Positions 1 through 7,537 of a stretch of 8,940 nt of DNA are shown piece by piece. The stretch's first letter is position 1. Each line of letters opens with the position of its first letter. Source of the stretch: an uncultured Eubacteriales bacterium (GTDB lineage Bacteria; Bacillota_A; Clostridia; Oscillospirales; CAG-272). The position numbers and the translations under genes were made by a program. The DNA is taken from positions 1-8,940 of the forward strand of contig USKS01000040.1 in assembly GCA_900555345.1 (NCBI GenBank), written 5' to 3'. The notes beneath the pieces were generated by a model. That model was given only the letters and a program-made list of their open reading frames with translations, had not been told where the DNA came from and made no database searches.

Positions 1-26
1 GGGCTTTTCTTTCTTCGGCGCGCTTT

Positions 27-1532
27 TCAGTCAAGGCTGTACAGCGCGCTGAATTTCTTTTCCATATAGTCAAGGTAGTATTTCGGGTCAAGGCTCTCGC
101 CCGTGATTTTGCGTATCCATTCATCCGGCGTGGTTATCGACGCAATGCTGAACACGTTCTTTATGAGCCACTGCGCGATCTCGTCGAGGCGGCCTTCGCG
201 CACCAGCGCGAAAACGTCAATATCCTTTTTCATCGTCTCAAGGATCTGCGCGCCGTACGCGTTGCCGAGGGCGTATGACGGGAAATATCCGTAACCGCCC
301 GTCCAGTGTACATCCTGCAGGCAGCCGCTTGCATCGTCGGGCACGTCCACGCCGAGGTATTCCTTATACTTTTTGTTCCAAAGCGCGGGGACCTCGTCTA
401 CGGTTATATCTCCGTTAACGAACGCCTTTTCGATCTCGTAGCGGATTATAATGTGCAGGCAGTAGGTAAGCTCGTCGGATTCCGTTCTGATAAGGCTCGG
501 ATGAACGGCGTTCACCGCCTCGTACAGCTCCCTCTCCGAAATATCGGCAAAGGTATCTCCGGTTATCTCCAGAAGCTGCGGGTAGATAAAGTGGATAAAT
601 TCCTCGCTTCTGCCTATGATGTTCTCATAGAAACGTGAGATGCACTCGTGCATGCCGTTTGTAACGCTGTCGGATATGTGATTTTTCTCAAACTCCTCCG
701 GCTCGTTCTGCATGAGCATAGCATGTCCGCCCTCATGCATTGTCGTGAAAATATTTGAGATGAAGTTATCCTCATAATAATGAGTGGTAACTCTCACATC
801 GTGAATGCCGAAATTTGTCGTAAACGGATGCTCCGATTTGGAAAGCACCAACGCCTCGGAACGCAGTCCCTCTGCTTTGAGAAGCCGGCGCGAAAACTCC
901 GACTGGAGTGCGACCGGGCACTTTCTGGACATAAAGTCCTCGCGGATGGGCTTGCCGTCCTTTACGATGCGATCCACCAAGGGGATTATGCGCTCTTTAA
1001 GGCTTTCGAAAAAGCTGTCAAGCTGACTTATGCTTCCGCCCTTTTCGGTGTCGTCAAGCAGCGCATCATAGACCGTTGCGCTCTTTTCGTCGCGGACCTC
1101 TATCATCTCGCGCGTAAGCTTTATGACCTCTTCAAAGCTGTCTCTGAAAATCGAAAAGTCGTTTTTCTTTTTGGCGCTCAGCCATTTTGAAAACGCCTTG
1201 TTTGAAGCGAAAGTGTATTTATATACAAGCTCCTCACTGAGATTTTTCTCTTTCTTCCATTCGTCATACAGCTTGTCTACGACCTTGTTCTCAAGCTCTG
1301 AAAGCCCCGACGGGTCGTCGTGCAGCCCGCACACAAGGGACGAGAACTCATCGGAATGGGTGAGCTCAAAGTGCTTTTTCGAGAGAAAAGCCTCGTCCTC
1401 GCCCGCTCTGTCAAGTCCATCCTCGGGCGCGACCGTCTGCATATCGAAATATATTTTTCCGACAGCGCGTTTGTAAACGTCAGCCTCATCGAGAATTTCA
1501 TACAGTTTTGCGATTTTTTCTTTGTTTGTCAT
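27..1532 (-). CDS. M32 family metallocarboxypeptidase (carboxypeptidase Taq type)
   Basis: A zinc-dependent carboxypeptidase that removes C-terminal residues from peptides, expected in the cytoplasm because there is no signal peptide. With the chosen start it has 501 residues, the usual length for the family. The zinc motif HEGGH lies at about residues 266-270. The probable third ligand is the Glu of GMHECISRFYEN at about residue 296. Other M32 signatures are HPFTTNFGIHDVRVTT upstream of the zinc site, an IRTESDELTYCLH stretch, and GYGYFPSYALGNAYGAQ near the C terminus. I chose the ATG at 1530-1532 because AAGGAGAGG (1536-1544 on the minus strand) stands just ahead of it. A GTG nine codons upstream (1557-1559) would place this ribosome binding site inside the gene. 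It lies 33 bases downstream of the 77-residue gene with no terminator between, so the two are probably co-transcribed. Family assignment is firm; the substrate is unknown. Confidence 0.95.
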   Translation of the reverse strand: MTNKEKIAKLYEILDEADVYKRAVGKIYFDMQTVAPEDGLDRAGEDEAFLSKKHFELTHSDEFSSLVCGLHDDPSGLSELENKVVDKLYDEWKKEKNLSEELVYKYTFASNKAFSKWLSAKKKNDFSIFRDSFEEVIKLTREMIEVRDEKSATVYDALLDDTEKGGSISQLDSFFESLKERIIPLVDRIVKDGKPIREDFMSRKCPVALQSEFSRRLLKAEGLRSEALVLSKSEHPFTTNFGIHDVRVTTHYYEDNFISNIFTTMHEGGHAMLMQNEPEEFEKNHISDSVTNGMHECISRFYENIIGRSEEFIHFIYPQLLEITGDTFADISERELYEAVNAVHPSLIRTESDELTYCLHIIIRYEIEKAFVNGDITVDEVPALWNKKYKEYLGVDVPDDASGCLQDVHWTGGYGYFPSYALGNAYGAQILETMKKDIDVFALVREGRLDEIAQWLIKNVFSIASITTPDEWIRKITGESLDPKYYLDYMEKKFSALYSLD

Positions 1533-1565
1533 TTGCCTCTCCTTGCCAGTCTCGGGCACAAATAA

Positions 1566-1799
1566 TTATTTGCGGCTTTCAAGCCACTCCTCTGCCTTTG
1601 CCTTGGACATACGCTTTATATCCTCAGCGGGATGTACGGACTCGCTGCCGCCGTTGACATACAGAAAATACTTGCCGTCCTCTGTTACATAAAGAGTCTC
1701 CTCATAGCCGTCGGCATCGCCGAAAGCGCCCTCGGTATACTTTTTAACAACCTGCGATTTTTCTGTGCTGTAAACATACTTGCAAATAGTCTTTTCCAT
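1566..1799 (-). CDS. Small hypothetical protein, 77 residues
   Basis: Not assigned a function. It is a charged, soluble-looking protein with no signal peptide or membrane segment. The middle (about residues 33-51) is beta-like, with ETLYVTEDGKYFLYVNGG, and the C terminus (about 59-77) is a likely amphipathic helix, IKRMSKAKAEEWLESRK. From memory, the layout of a TLY-x-T-x-x-G-x-(Y/F)-FLY strand pair followed by LS-x-x-x-A-x-x-W resembles a recurrent group of uncharacterised small Clostridia proteins; this was not checked. The reading frame is credible because the ATG at 1797-1799 is preceded by AAGGAG (1808-1813, minus strand) at 8-base spacing, and a TATAAT element lies further upstream. It stands just ahead of the M32 carboxypeptidase in what looks like a two-gene unit. 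Confidence 0.7.
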   Translation of the reverse strand: MEKTICKYVYSTEKSQVVKKYTEGAFGDADGYEETLYVTEDGKYFLYVNGGSESVHPAEDIKRMSKAKAEEWLESRK

Positions 1800-1834
1800 G
1801 GTATTATCTCCTTTTTTATTAAATTGATAACTGA

Positions 1835-1840
1835 ATTATA
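1835..1840 (-). promoter_or_regulatory. Probable -10 element for the 77-residue gene and M32 carboxypeptidase
   Basis: The minus strand reads TATAAT here, 35 bases before the ATG at 1799. The best nearby -35 candidate is TTGCAC (1861-1866), but its 20-base spacing is longer than the ideal 17. Placement between the end of the lipid kinase gene and the 77-residue gene suggests an internal or separate promoter for the downstream pair. Confidence 0.45.
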
Positions 1841-1882
1841 CTGTTTTTCGCTGTCGCATTGTGCAAAAGCGTGACGGGCACA

Positions 1883-2764
1883 TCAGAACATCATTTTGAC
1901 CGCGGCGGGAACAACGACAACGTCCGCTTCCCTGTACGATCCGCCGAACTCGCCGTCAACCGTCCACGGGATCTCGTCCTCGCAGCTTATCTTCACCTCG
2001 GAAGCCTTGAAAACGTACACGGTATTGTAATCCGCGATCTGCGTTACAAGGCAGTTGATGAGCTTTTGCGTATCCGCGGGATTCTTGGGATGACGAACAA
2101 GAGTTATCTCCATTTCGCCGTCGTCAAACAGCACGTTTTTCATAATGGGCATTTCCATGCCGCCCACGCGACGCGAGTTCGAGACCATACCGTATATGAA
2201 ATCGTCCTCTATGACTCTGCCGTCATACTCGACTTTCAGCTTATAGGGCTTTGACTTTGCCAGAGACTTTATGCCGCCCATAACATACGCGGCGTATCCC
2301 ATGTTCTGCTTCATTTCTCTTGTGGTAAGATACGACAGCTCGGAGAACATGCCGAACGCCGCAACGTACACAAAGGGATGACCGTTCAGAACGCCGAGAT
2401 CGATATCTCTCACCATGCCCTCGCATATCTGCTTTGCAGCGCCGACAACATATGTGTCAATATGGCGGGTGTTCGCAAAATCGTTTGTAGTGCCGCCTGG
2501 AATGTAGCCTACGGTCGTATCGACATGATGCTCATACACCGTGCCGACGACCATATTGAGAGTCCCGTCGCCGCCGCAGCAGACAACAAGGTCAAAATCC
2601 GCGCCGCGGGAGACGACCTGCTCTTTCATATCGTCTTCGCTTTTGGTAAGGTACACGTTTATATCGTAGTCGGCCTTTGAGAACACCTCGATGACCGCCA
2701 TAAGGTCGTCGCGGAGCGCCATTTTTCCCGACACGGGATTTATGAGAAACAATAGTTTTTTCAT
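1883..2764 (-). CDS. YegS/DagK-type diacylglycerol/lipid kinase
   Basis: A 293-residue member of the diacylglycerol kinase catalytic (DAGK_cat) superfamily, which phosphorylates a lipid hydroxyl, typically diacylglycerol to phosphatidate, using ATP at the membrane surface. Visible motifs, in order, are NPVSGK (residues 9-14), the nucleotide-binding GGDGTLN (64-70) and PGGTTNDFA (89-97), then DLGVLNGHPFVYVAAFG in the second domain and WTVDGE near the C terminus. Length and motif order fit an intact enzyme. The start ATG (2762-2764) has GAGGT at 2771-2775 (minus strand), six bases away. The promoter is a perfect consensus at 2814-2842. The substrate is not determined by the sequence: within this family, DgkB-type phospholipid recycling and YegS-type lipid kinases look alike at this level. 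Its stop is 83 bases from the next gene on the same strand, and no convincing terminator lies between them. Confidence 0.92.
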   Translation of the reverse strand: MKKLLFLINPVSGKMALRDDLMAVIEVFSKADYDINVYLTKSEDDMKEQVVSRGADFDLVVCCGGDGTLNMVVGTVYEHHVDTTVGYIPGGTTNDFANTRHIDTYVVGAAKQICEGMVRDIDLGVLNGHPFVYVAAFGMFSELSYLTTREMKQNMGYAAYVMGGIKSLAKSKPYKLKVEYDGRVIEDDFIYGMVSNSRRVGGMEMPIMKNVLFDDGEMEITLVRHPKNPADTQKLINCLVTQIADYNTVYVFKASEVKISCEDEIPWTVDGEFGGSYREADVVVVPAAVKMMF

Positions 2765-2813
2765 ATTTACACCTCAAAAAATACCGATCCATGCGGTGTT
2801 TTTCTTATGCCAT

Positions 2814-2842
2814 ATTATAACTCCGCGGCAAAGCTTTGTCAA
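2814..2842 (-). promoter_or_regulatory. Perfect consensus sigma-A promoter for the lipid kinase gene
   Basis: On the minus strand the -35 element TTGACA (2837-2842) and the -10 element TATAAT (2814-2819) are separated by exactly 17 bases (2820-2836). Transcription would start near 2806, giving a leader of about 40 bases before the ATG at 2764. No operator-like palindrome overlaps it, so strong constitutive transcription is the simplest reading. Confidence 0.85.
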
Positions 2843-2888
2843 CCGTATGTATCTCATGCGCTTTTATGTTAATATTTGCGATTTTTCC

Positions 2889-2917
2889 TTGCATTGCGGC
2901 AAAAAGTATGCTACACT
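2889..2917 (+). promoter_or_regulatory. Probable sigma-A promoter of the nadC-nadB-DUF362-ispE operon
   Basis: The -35 element TTGCAT (2889-2894) and the -10 element TACACT (2912-2917) are 17 bases apart. TG one base before the -10 (2909-2910) makes it an extended -10. It lies about 40 bases ahead of the nadC ATG. It is divergent from the lipid kinase promoter, with about 45 bases between the two -35 elements. I saw no clear NiaR- or NrtR-like palindrome around it. Confidence 0.65.
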
Positions 2918-2957
2918 GAAATAAGTATAGGCAAATTTGTCACGAAAGGTGAAGCAT

Positions 2958-3803
2958 ATGAAAATAACTTCAGTTCCTGCCGTTTCGCAGCTAATAAAAA
3001 GCGCCCTTGAGGAGGATTGCGGCAACGGCGACGTTACGACCGTTGCAACTATTCCCGAAGACGCCTGCGCCCACGGCAGATATATTGCGAAAGAGGACGG
3101 CGTTCTTTGCGGAATGCCCGTTGTGCGCGCCGTGTTCGACGAGCTCGACCCCGACATAAAGCTTGACGTTCACTTTGAGGAGGGACAGAGCTTTAAGCGC
3201 GGAGACGTTCTCGCGGAGGTATGCGGAAACGCGAGAAGCGTTCTGACAGGCGAGAGAGTGGGGCTGAACCTGCTTCAGCATATGTCCGCTGTCGCAACGG
3301 CAACGAGCCGCGCGGTCAAAGAGGTTGCGGGCTACAAGGCAAAGATCACCGACACCCGCAAGACCACCCCCGGGCTTCGCTATCTTGAAAAGCTGGCGGT
3401 GCGCGTGGGCGGCGGCACAAACCACCGTTTCAATCTTTCCGACGGAGTTCTTATAAAGGACAACCACATTGTAGCGGCAGGCGGCATCACCGCGGCAATA
3501 AAAGCTGCCCGCGCATCGGTTCCCCACACGCTGAAAATAGAGGTCGAAGTGGAGAATTTTGAAGAGCTTGACGAAGCTCTCACCGCGGGCGCCGACATTA
3601 TCATGCTTGACAACATGAGCTGCCCCGACATGAAAAAGGCCGTTGACATCGTTTCGGGCCGCGCAGTGCTTGAAGCATCCGGCAACATGGGTGACAGGGA
3701 TCTTAAAGAAGTTGCGGCGACCGGCGTTGATATTATTTCCATCGGCGCGCTTACCCATTCCGTAAAAGCGCTTGACATCAGTTTGAAATTCAAGCTTGTA
3801 TAA
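2958..3803 (+). CDS. nadC: Nicotinate-nucleotide pyrophosphorylase (quinolinate phosphoribosyltransferase)
   Basis: Converts quinolinate and PRPP to nicotinate mononucleotide, CO2 and pyrophosphate, in de novo NAD synthesis in the cytoplasm. The 281-residue product has the usual length and all family blocks: EEDCGNGDVTT near the N terminus; TRKTTPGLRYLEKLAV at about 133-148, holding the substrate-binding Arg and Lys; GGGTNHRFNLSDGVLIKDNH at about 150-169; EVEVEN and IIMLDNM with acidic residues in the barrel; and a C-terminal SGNM and ISIGALTH phosphate-binding region. The ATG at 2958 is preceded by AAAGGTGA (2945-2952) at 5-base spacing. A TTG seven codons upstream (2937) has no comparable signal. 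It is first in the operon, 23 bases ahead of nadB. Assignment is essentially certain. Confidence 0.97.
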   Translation: MKITSVPAVSQLIKSALEEDCGNGDVTTVATIPEDACAHGRYIAKEDGVLCGMPVVRAVFDELDPDIKLDVHFEEGQSFKRGDVLAEVCGNARSVLTGERVGLNLLQHMSAVATATSRAVKEVAGYKAKITDTRKTTPGLRYLEKLAVRVGGGTNHRFNLSDGVLIKDNHIVAAGGITAAIKAARASVPHTLKIEVEVENFEELDEALTAGADIIMLDNMSCPDMKKAVDIVSGRAVLEASGNMGDRDLKEVAATGVDIISIGALTHSVKALDISLKFKLV

Positions 3804-3826
3804 GGCATTCCCGGAGGTATTTCATT

Positions 3827-5365
3827 ATGAGAAGATATCTGTATTGCGGCTCCATGAAAGAGCTGGAGGTAAAGGACTACGACGTAGTTATTATAGGCAG
3901 CGGAATCGCGGGGCTTTATTCGGCACTGCACATCGACCCGTCGCTCAAAGTAGCGCTTGTCACAAAGATCGACCTTAAAACAAGCAACTCATATTTTGCC
4001 CAGGGCGGTATTGCCTCGGTCATCGCCCCCAACGACACGTTTGAGGGTCACATCGAGGACACTCTCGTTGCGGGCGCGGGCCTTTGCGACGAGGAGGCGG
4101 TCAAGGTGCTTGTGGAAGAGGGACCCGAGAACATAGCAGAGCTTGTTTCTCTCAACGTTCCCTTTGACACAAACCCCGAGGGCGAGCTTATGATCACCCG
4201 CGAGGGCGGTCATTCCTGCCGCCGTATCGTTCACTGCGGCGGAGACGCCACCGGACGTGAGACCACAAAGCAGCTTGCCCACATCGTTATGGAAAAGGGC
4301 AATATCGAGATATTCTATAACACTTTTCTTATTGATCTGCTTTCCGACGACGGCCATATCAGCGGCGCGGTCGTCAGCGGCAGCGACGGAAAACAGTTCA
4401 TTCTCCACGCCCCCAATGTAATACTGGCAACGGGCGGCATAGGTTATCTTTACAAATTCACCACCAACCCCCGCGCATCCGTGGGCGACGGCATTGCGTG
4501 CGCGGTGCGCGCGGGCGCAAAGGCGAAAAATATGGAGATGGTGCAGTTCCATCCCACAACGCTTTACTGCCCCGAATACAGCGACCGTCTGTTCCTTATC
4601 TCCGAGGCTGTACGCGGAGAGGGCGGAATACTCAGAAACTCTGAGGGCGTGGCGTTTATGGCGGACAAGCATAAGCTCAAGGACCTTGCCCCCAGAGATA
4701 TTGTCACCCGCTTTATCCTTGCCGAACTCGAGCGCAGCGGCGAGACAAACGTATACCTTGACGTAAGCTCCATGACAGAAGATTTCTTCTCCCACCGCTT
4801 CCCCACCATATTTGAGGAATGCCGCAAGATGGGTATAAACGTGCCGACTCAGAGCATACCCGTTCGTCCCGCGCAGCACTACATGATGGGCGGCATCAAA
4901 ACAAACCTTGACGGCATGACCGATATTGAAGGACTCTATGCCTGCGGAGAGGCCGCTTGCACCGGCATACACGGTGCAAACCGCCTTGCCTCCAACTCCA
5001 TACTGGAGTGCCTCGTGTTCGGCAGACGCGCGGCGCGCCACATAAACTCCGCAAAGAGACCGCACAGACCCATTACTCTGCCCGACGCGCCCGACTTTAC
5101 ACCCGCTGCCGACAGCGATGAGATCGCCGCCGACAGAGACGCGATCCGCTGCTGTATGTCCGAAAACGCGGGCGCCGTGCGCACTGTGGCAGGTATGCAG
5201 AAGGGCCGCGACTTTATCCTTTCTCTCTGCAAGAAGTACGAAAATATGCACCTTGCCGAAAAGGACGCATACGAAATATGCAATATGGCTGAAACCGCGC
5301 TTATGATCTTTGACGCAGCCCTTGCCCGCAAGGAAAGCGTCGGTGCACACTATGTCATCGGCTGA
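3827..5365 (+). CDS. nadB: L-aspartate oxidase
   Basis: A flavoprotein that oxidises L-aspartate to iminoaspartate, the first step of de novo NAD synthesis; in anaerobes the electrons go to fumarate or another acceptor rather than oxygen. The 512 residues start with the FAD-binding GSGIAG (24-29), then a REGGHS block (His129), DATGRE, ATGGIG, QFHPT (His242), APRDIVTR (Arg290), QHYMMGG (His351) and GANRLASNS (Arg386). Arg290, His351 and Arg386 fall at the same numbers I recall for the E. coli active-site residues, so the enzyme looks intact. The ATG has GGAGG (3813-3817) at 9-base spacing; Met10 is an alternative start. The C terminus ends soon after RKESVGAHY, shorter than E. coli NadB, and overlaps the next gene. 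Succinate dehydrogenase and fumarate reductase flavoproteins are relatives, but the pairing with nadC settles the call. Confidence 0.97.
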   Translation: MRRYLYCGSMKELEVKDYDVVIIGSGIAGLYSALHIDPSLKVALVTKIDLKTSNSYFAQGGIASVIAPNDTFEGHIEDTLVAGAGLCDEEAVKVLVEEGPENIAELVSLNVPFDTNPEGELMITREGGHSCRRIVHCGGDATGRETTKQLAHIVMEKGNIEIFYNTFLIDLLSDDGHISGAVVSGSDGKQFILHAPNVILATGGIGYLYKFTTNPRASVGDGIACAVRAGAKAKNMEMVQFHPTTLYCPEYSDRLFLISEAVRGEGGILRNSEGVAFMADKHKLKDLAPRDIVTRFILAELERSGETNVYLDVSSMTEDFFSHRFPTIFEECRKMGINVPTQSIPVRPAQHYMMGGIKTNLDGMTDIEGLYACGEAACTGIHGANRLASNSILECLVFGRRAARHINSAKRPHRPITLPDAPDFTPAADSDEIAADRDAIRCCMSENAGAVRTVAGMQKGRDFILSLCKKYENMHLAEKDAYEICNMAETALMIFDAALARKESVGAHYVIG

Positions 5366-6533
5366 CGCATCTTTCGCCGCCGCGCCTGTGGCGCTGACCC
5401 GCTGCGGGGAGTATGATACCGACAAAATTTACTCCCTGCTGCTTCGCCAGTTTGAGGCGCTGGGCATAGGCGAGGACGTTTTCAAAGGCAAAAATGTCGT
5501 GCTGAAGCCAAATCTCGTTATGAACAAGGGGCCGGAGTTCGCAGCAACTACCGACCCCTCAGTTGTTCGCGCCGCGGCACGCATTGCAAAGAATATGGGA
5601 GCTGCCGATATCGTTCTCGCGGAAAGCTGGGGCGGACCGTACACTGAGCCGCTGATAAGAAACCACTACAAGGACTGCGGCATGCGCGACGCCGCGCAGT
5701 CCGAGGGATTTCGGCTGAACACTTCTGCCGGATTCGGCACAATGAGCTTTGCGGACGGCGTGAAATGCCGCTCTTTCAGCATTATACAGCCTATAATCGA
5801 CGCCGACGTTATAATAGATCTGCCGAAGCTGAAAACGCATTCGCTCACTGCCATGAGCGGCGCCGTCAAAAACTTTTTCGGCACGGTTCCCGGCGTACAG
5901 AAGTTTGAAATGCATGCAAGATTTCCCAAGATCGGCGATTTTTCGCAGATGATATGCGATCTTTGTCAGATGCTTTGTGCAAAAAAGACAGTCATCGCCG
6001 TCTGCGATGCCGTAGTGGGCATGGAGGGCAACGGTCCCACAGGCGGCACTGCCCGTAATTTCGGATTTATCCTCACCTCCGCCTCGCCATTCAGCCTTGA
6101 CACCGCTGCGGCAAAGCTGCTCGGCATCGACAACGCAACAACCGTCGGCTGCTCTCTCAAAAGAGGGCTGTGCGTGCCCGACCCCAAAATCATCTGTGCG
6201 CCCGAAACAACTGCGGACGATTGCGCCGTCAGAGACATAAAGCTGCCCGACGCGCAGAATCCGGCTTTTCTCAAAAAGCTGCCTACGTTTATGGGCGGAA
6301 GGGCGGCGCGCTTTTTTCAGCCGAGGCCGAAAATCAATTCGAGGACCTGCATAGGCTGCGGCAAATGCCGCGATTCCTGCCCGGTGCACACCATAACCGT
6401 AAAAGAAACGCGCCGCGGCAGAAAAGCCGCAATTGACAAAAACCGCTGTATACGCTGCTTCTGCTGTCAGGAGCTTTGTCCCATAAACTCCGTAAAGATA
6501 GTTAAAAATCCCATTATAAAGCTGGTACACTGA
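5343..6533 (+). CDS. DUF362 protein with C-terminal 2x[4Fe-4S] ferredoxin domain
   Basis: The N-terminal two thirds match DUF362: VALTRC near the start, LKPNLV (54-59), LAESWGG, DLPKLKTH (159-166) and KNFFGTVPG (176-184). The C terminus is a bacterial ferredoxin pair: CIGCGKCRDSCP (Cys336, 339, 342, 346) and CIRCFCCQELCP (Cys369, 372, 375, 379, plus an extra Cys374). This predicts two [4Fe-4S] clusters and electron transfer, but the family's reaction is unknown to me. The GTG at 5343 is chosen because AAGGA (5330-5334) stands 8 bases ahead. The ATG at 5352 is an equally serious alternative and fits the family's usual short N terminus. Either start lies inside the end of nadB, so coupling is likely. 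Its stop is one base before ispE. A role as electron partner for the NAD branch is inference from position only. Confidence 0.92.
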   Translation: MHTMSSADASFAAAPVALTRCGEYDTDKIYSLLLRQFEALGIGEDVFKGKNVVLKPNLVMNKGPEFAATTDPSVVRAAARIAKNMGAADIVLAESWGGPYTEPLIRNHYKDCGMRDAAQSEGFRLNTSAGFGTMSFADGVKCRSFSIIQPIIDADVIIDLPKLKTHSLTAMSGAVKNFFGTVPGVQKFEMHARFPKIGDFSQMICDLCQMLCAKKTVIAVCDAVVGMEGNGPTGGTARNFGFILTSASPFSLDTAAAKLLGIDNATTVGCSLKRGLCVPDPKIICAPETTADDCAVRDIKLPDAQNPAFLKKLPTFMGGRAARFFQPRPKINSRTCIGCGKCRDSCPVHTITVKETRRGRKAAIDKNRCIRCFCCQELCPINSVKIVKNPIIKLVH

Positions 6534-6534
6534 G

Positions 6535-7398
6535 ATGAAAGCATCTGCCAACGCACCCGCGAAAATTAATCTGTATCTTGACGTTATGCAAAAGCGTCCC
6601 GATTCGTTTCACGATATAAAAAGCATTATGCACACGGTGCGGCTTTCCGACACCGTGACTGTGGAAACGAAAAGCGGCGGCGGGATACAGCTTTTCTGCT
6701 CAGATCCCGAGCTGCCGACTGACAGCCGCAACCTCGCATATCGTGCCGCCGAACTGTTCTTTGAGAGGACGGGTATCAACGGCGCCTGTGAAATACATAT
6801 CGAAAAAAACATACCGGTCGCGGGCGGGCTTGCGGGCGGCAGCGCAGACGCCGCAGCCGTGCTGAAGCTTTTGAACGCGCTCTGCAAAGAGACCCTTGAC
6901 CAATCCGCTCTTTTGCGGCTTGGCGCCGAGATCGGCTCCGATGTGCCGTTCTGCATTTCGGGCGGCTGCGCGCTGTGCACGGGGCGCGGAGAGATCATGA
7001 CTCCCCTGCCCGTGCTGCCCGAGACTCTTTGCGTTATCGCAAACGCCGGTGAGGGAGTTTCAACACCCGAAGCATACAAAATGCTTGATGATGCCTTCGG
7101 AGAGCGTCTTTCGGACAACCTGGGCGATATAGACGCGGCGGTATCCGCTGTGGAGCGCGGCGACATGGGCTCTCTTTACAAGAGCGCTTTCAATATTTTT
7201 GAAAACAATGTGCTTGCCGTCTGTCCCAAAGCACGCCGGATACGCGACGAATTCAGCGAATGCGGCGCCGCCCTTTCTATGATGAGCGGCAGCGGCTCTA
7301 CGGTTTTTGCCCTTTTTGAGTCGGAAGATGCGGCGCGGCGCGCAGTACAGGCAGCGCGCGCGGGCGGCGCGTTCTGCGTACTCACCGTCACAGGCTGA
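6535..7398 (+). CDS. ispE: 4-diphosphocytidyl-2-C-methyl-D-erythritol kinase
   Basis: ATP-dependent phosphorylation of CDP-methylerythritol at the 2-hydroxyl, in the MEP pathway to isoprenoids; cytoplasmic. The 287-residue GHMP kinase is full length. It has APAKINLYL with the catalytic-region Lys10, the ATP loop PVAGGLAGGSADAAA (94-108), IGSDVPF with the catalytic Asp136, and the third GHMP motif SMMSGSGSTVFALF (248-261). The family block usually written RPDGYHE is RPDSFHD here (21-27), a mild variant. The ATG follows the DUF362 stop after a single base and has no good Shine-Dalgarno sequence of its own, so translation probably depends on coupling. It is last in the operon; no tight terminator follows until 7675. 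Presence of the MEP pathway fits Clostridia. Confidence 0.96.
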   Translation: MKASANAPAKINLYLDVMQKRPDSFHDIKSIMHTVRLSDTVTVETKSGGGIQLFCSDPELPTDSRNLAYRAAELFFERTGINGACEIHIEKNIPVAGGLAGGSADAAAVLKLLNALCKETLDQSALLRLGAEIGSDVPFCISGGCALCTGRGEIMTPLPVLPETLCVIANAGEGVSTPEAYKMLDDAFGERLSDNLGDIDAAVSAVERGDMGSLYKSAFNIFENNVLAVCPKARRIRDEFSECGAALSMMSGSGSTVFALFESEDAARRAVQAARAGGAFCVLTVTG

Positions 7399-7419
7399 CG
7401 TTATATGAAAAAGTCAGGA

Positions 7420-7438
7420 CCTCCGGCTAAGCCGGAGG
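7420..7438. repeat. GC-rich hairpin, copy 1
   Basis: A perfect 8-bp stem, CCTCCGGC (7420-7427) and GCCGGAGG (7431-7438), around the 3-base loop TAA. It stands 21 bases after the ispE stop. No T run follows, so it is not a typical intrinsic terminator, although it could protect the 3' end of the transcript. The same stem with loop ATA occurs at 7638-7656. Confidence 0.8.
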
Positions 7439-7447
7439 CTTGAATAA

Positions 7448-7470
7448 GCCCTGTAAGGGCATTTTACAGG
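7448..7470. repeat. Two mutually exclusive small hairpins
   Basis: GCCCT-GTA-AGGGC (7448-7460) and CCTGTAA-GGGCATT-TTACAGG (7450-7470) share bases 7450-7460, so only one can form at a time. It looks like part of the palindrome cluster rather than a regulator, because no gene follows on either strand within reach. Confidence 0.5.
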
Positions 7471-7523
7471 CAAGCATCTAAAGACGCACTGAATGATTTT
7501 TCACTTGCATCAAATGCCCCGCC

Positions 7524-7537
7524 GCCCGTAAACGGGC
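7524..7537. repeat. Short hairpin GCCCGT/ACGGGC
   Basis: A 6-bp inverted repeat, GCCCGT (7524-7529) and ACGGGC (7532-7537), with two bases between; in practice the loop would be four bases. An outer partial pairing ATGCCC (7514-7519) with GGGCAT (7534-7539) competes with it. Confidence 0.45.

Noticed and set aside
1857..1885. Weak inverted repeat TGTGC/GCACA after the lipid kinase gene as a terminator
   Set aside because: The stem is only five bases with a long loop and no T run on the minus strand, so it does not support a terminator call.
2765..2957. Possible NiaR/NrtR operator or NAD-related riboswitch ahead of nadC
   Set aside because: I looked for a palindrome over or next to the promoter and for a structured leader. 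The leader is only about 35 bases and no convincing inverted repeat is present.
2991..3758. Open frame of 255 codons antisense to nadC
   Set aside because: It lies wholly inside nadC, has no ribosome binding site and no family resemblance; it is a shadow of the coding strand.
3989..5425. Long open frame (478 codons) antisense to nadB
   Set aside because: nadB is a confident gene with all active-site motifs. The antisense translation has no recognisable domain and is Cys/His/Ala-rich, as expected from the codon bias of the sense gene.
5559..6551. Open frame of 330 codons antisense to the DUF362 gene
   Set aside because: Its composition is typical of an antisense shadow, and the sense strand carries both ferredoxin cysteine motifs.
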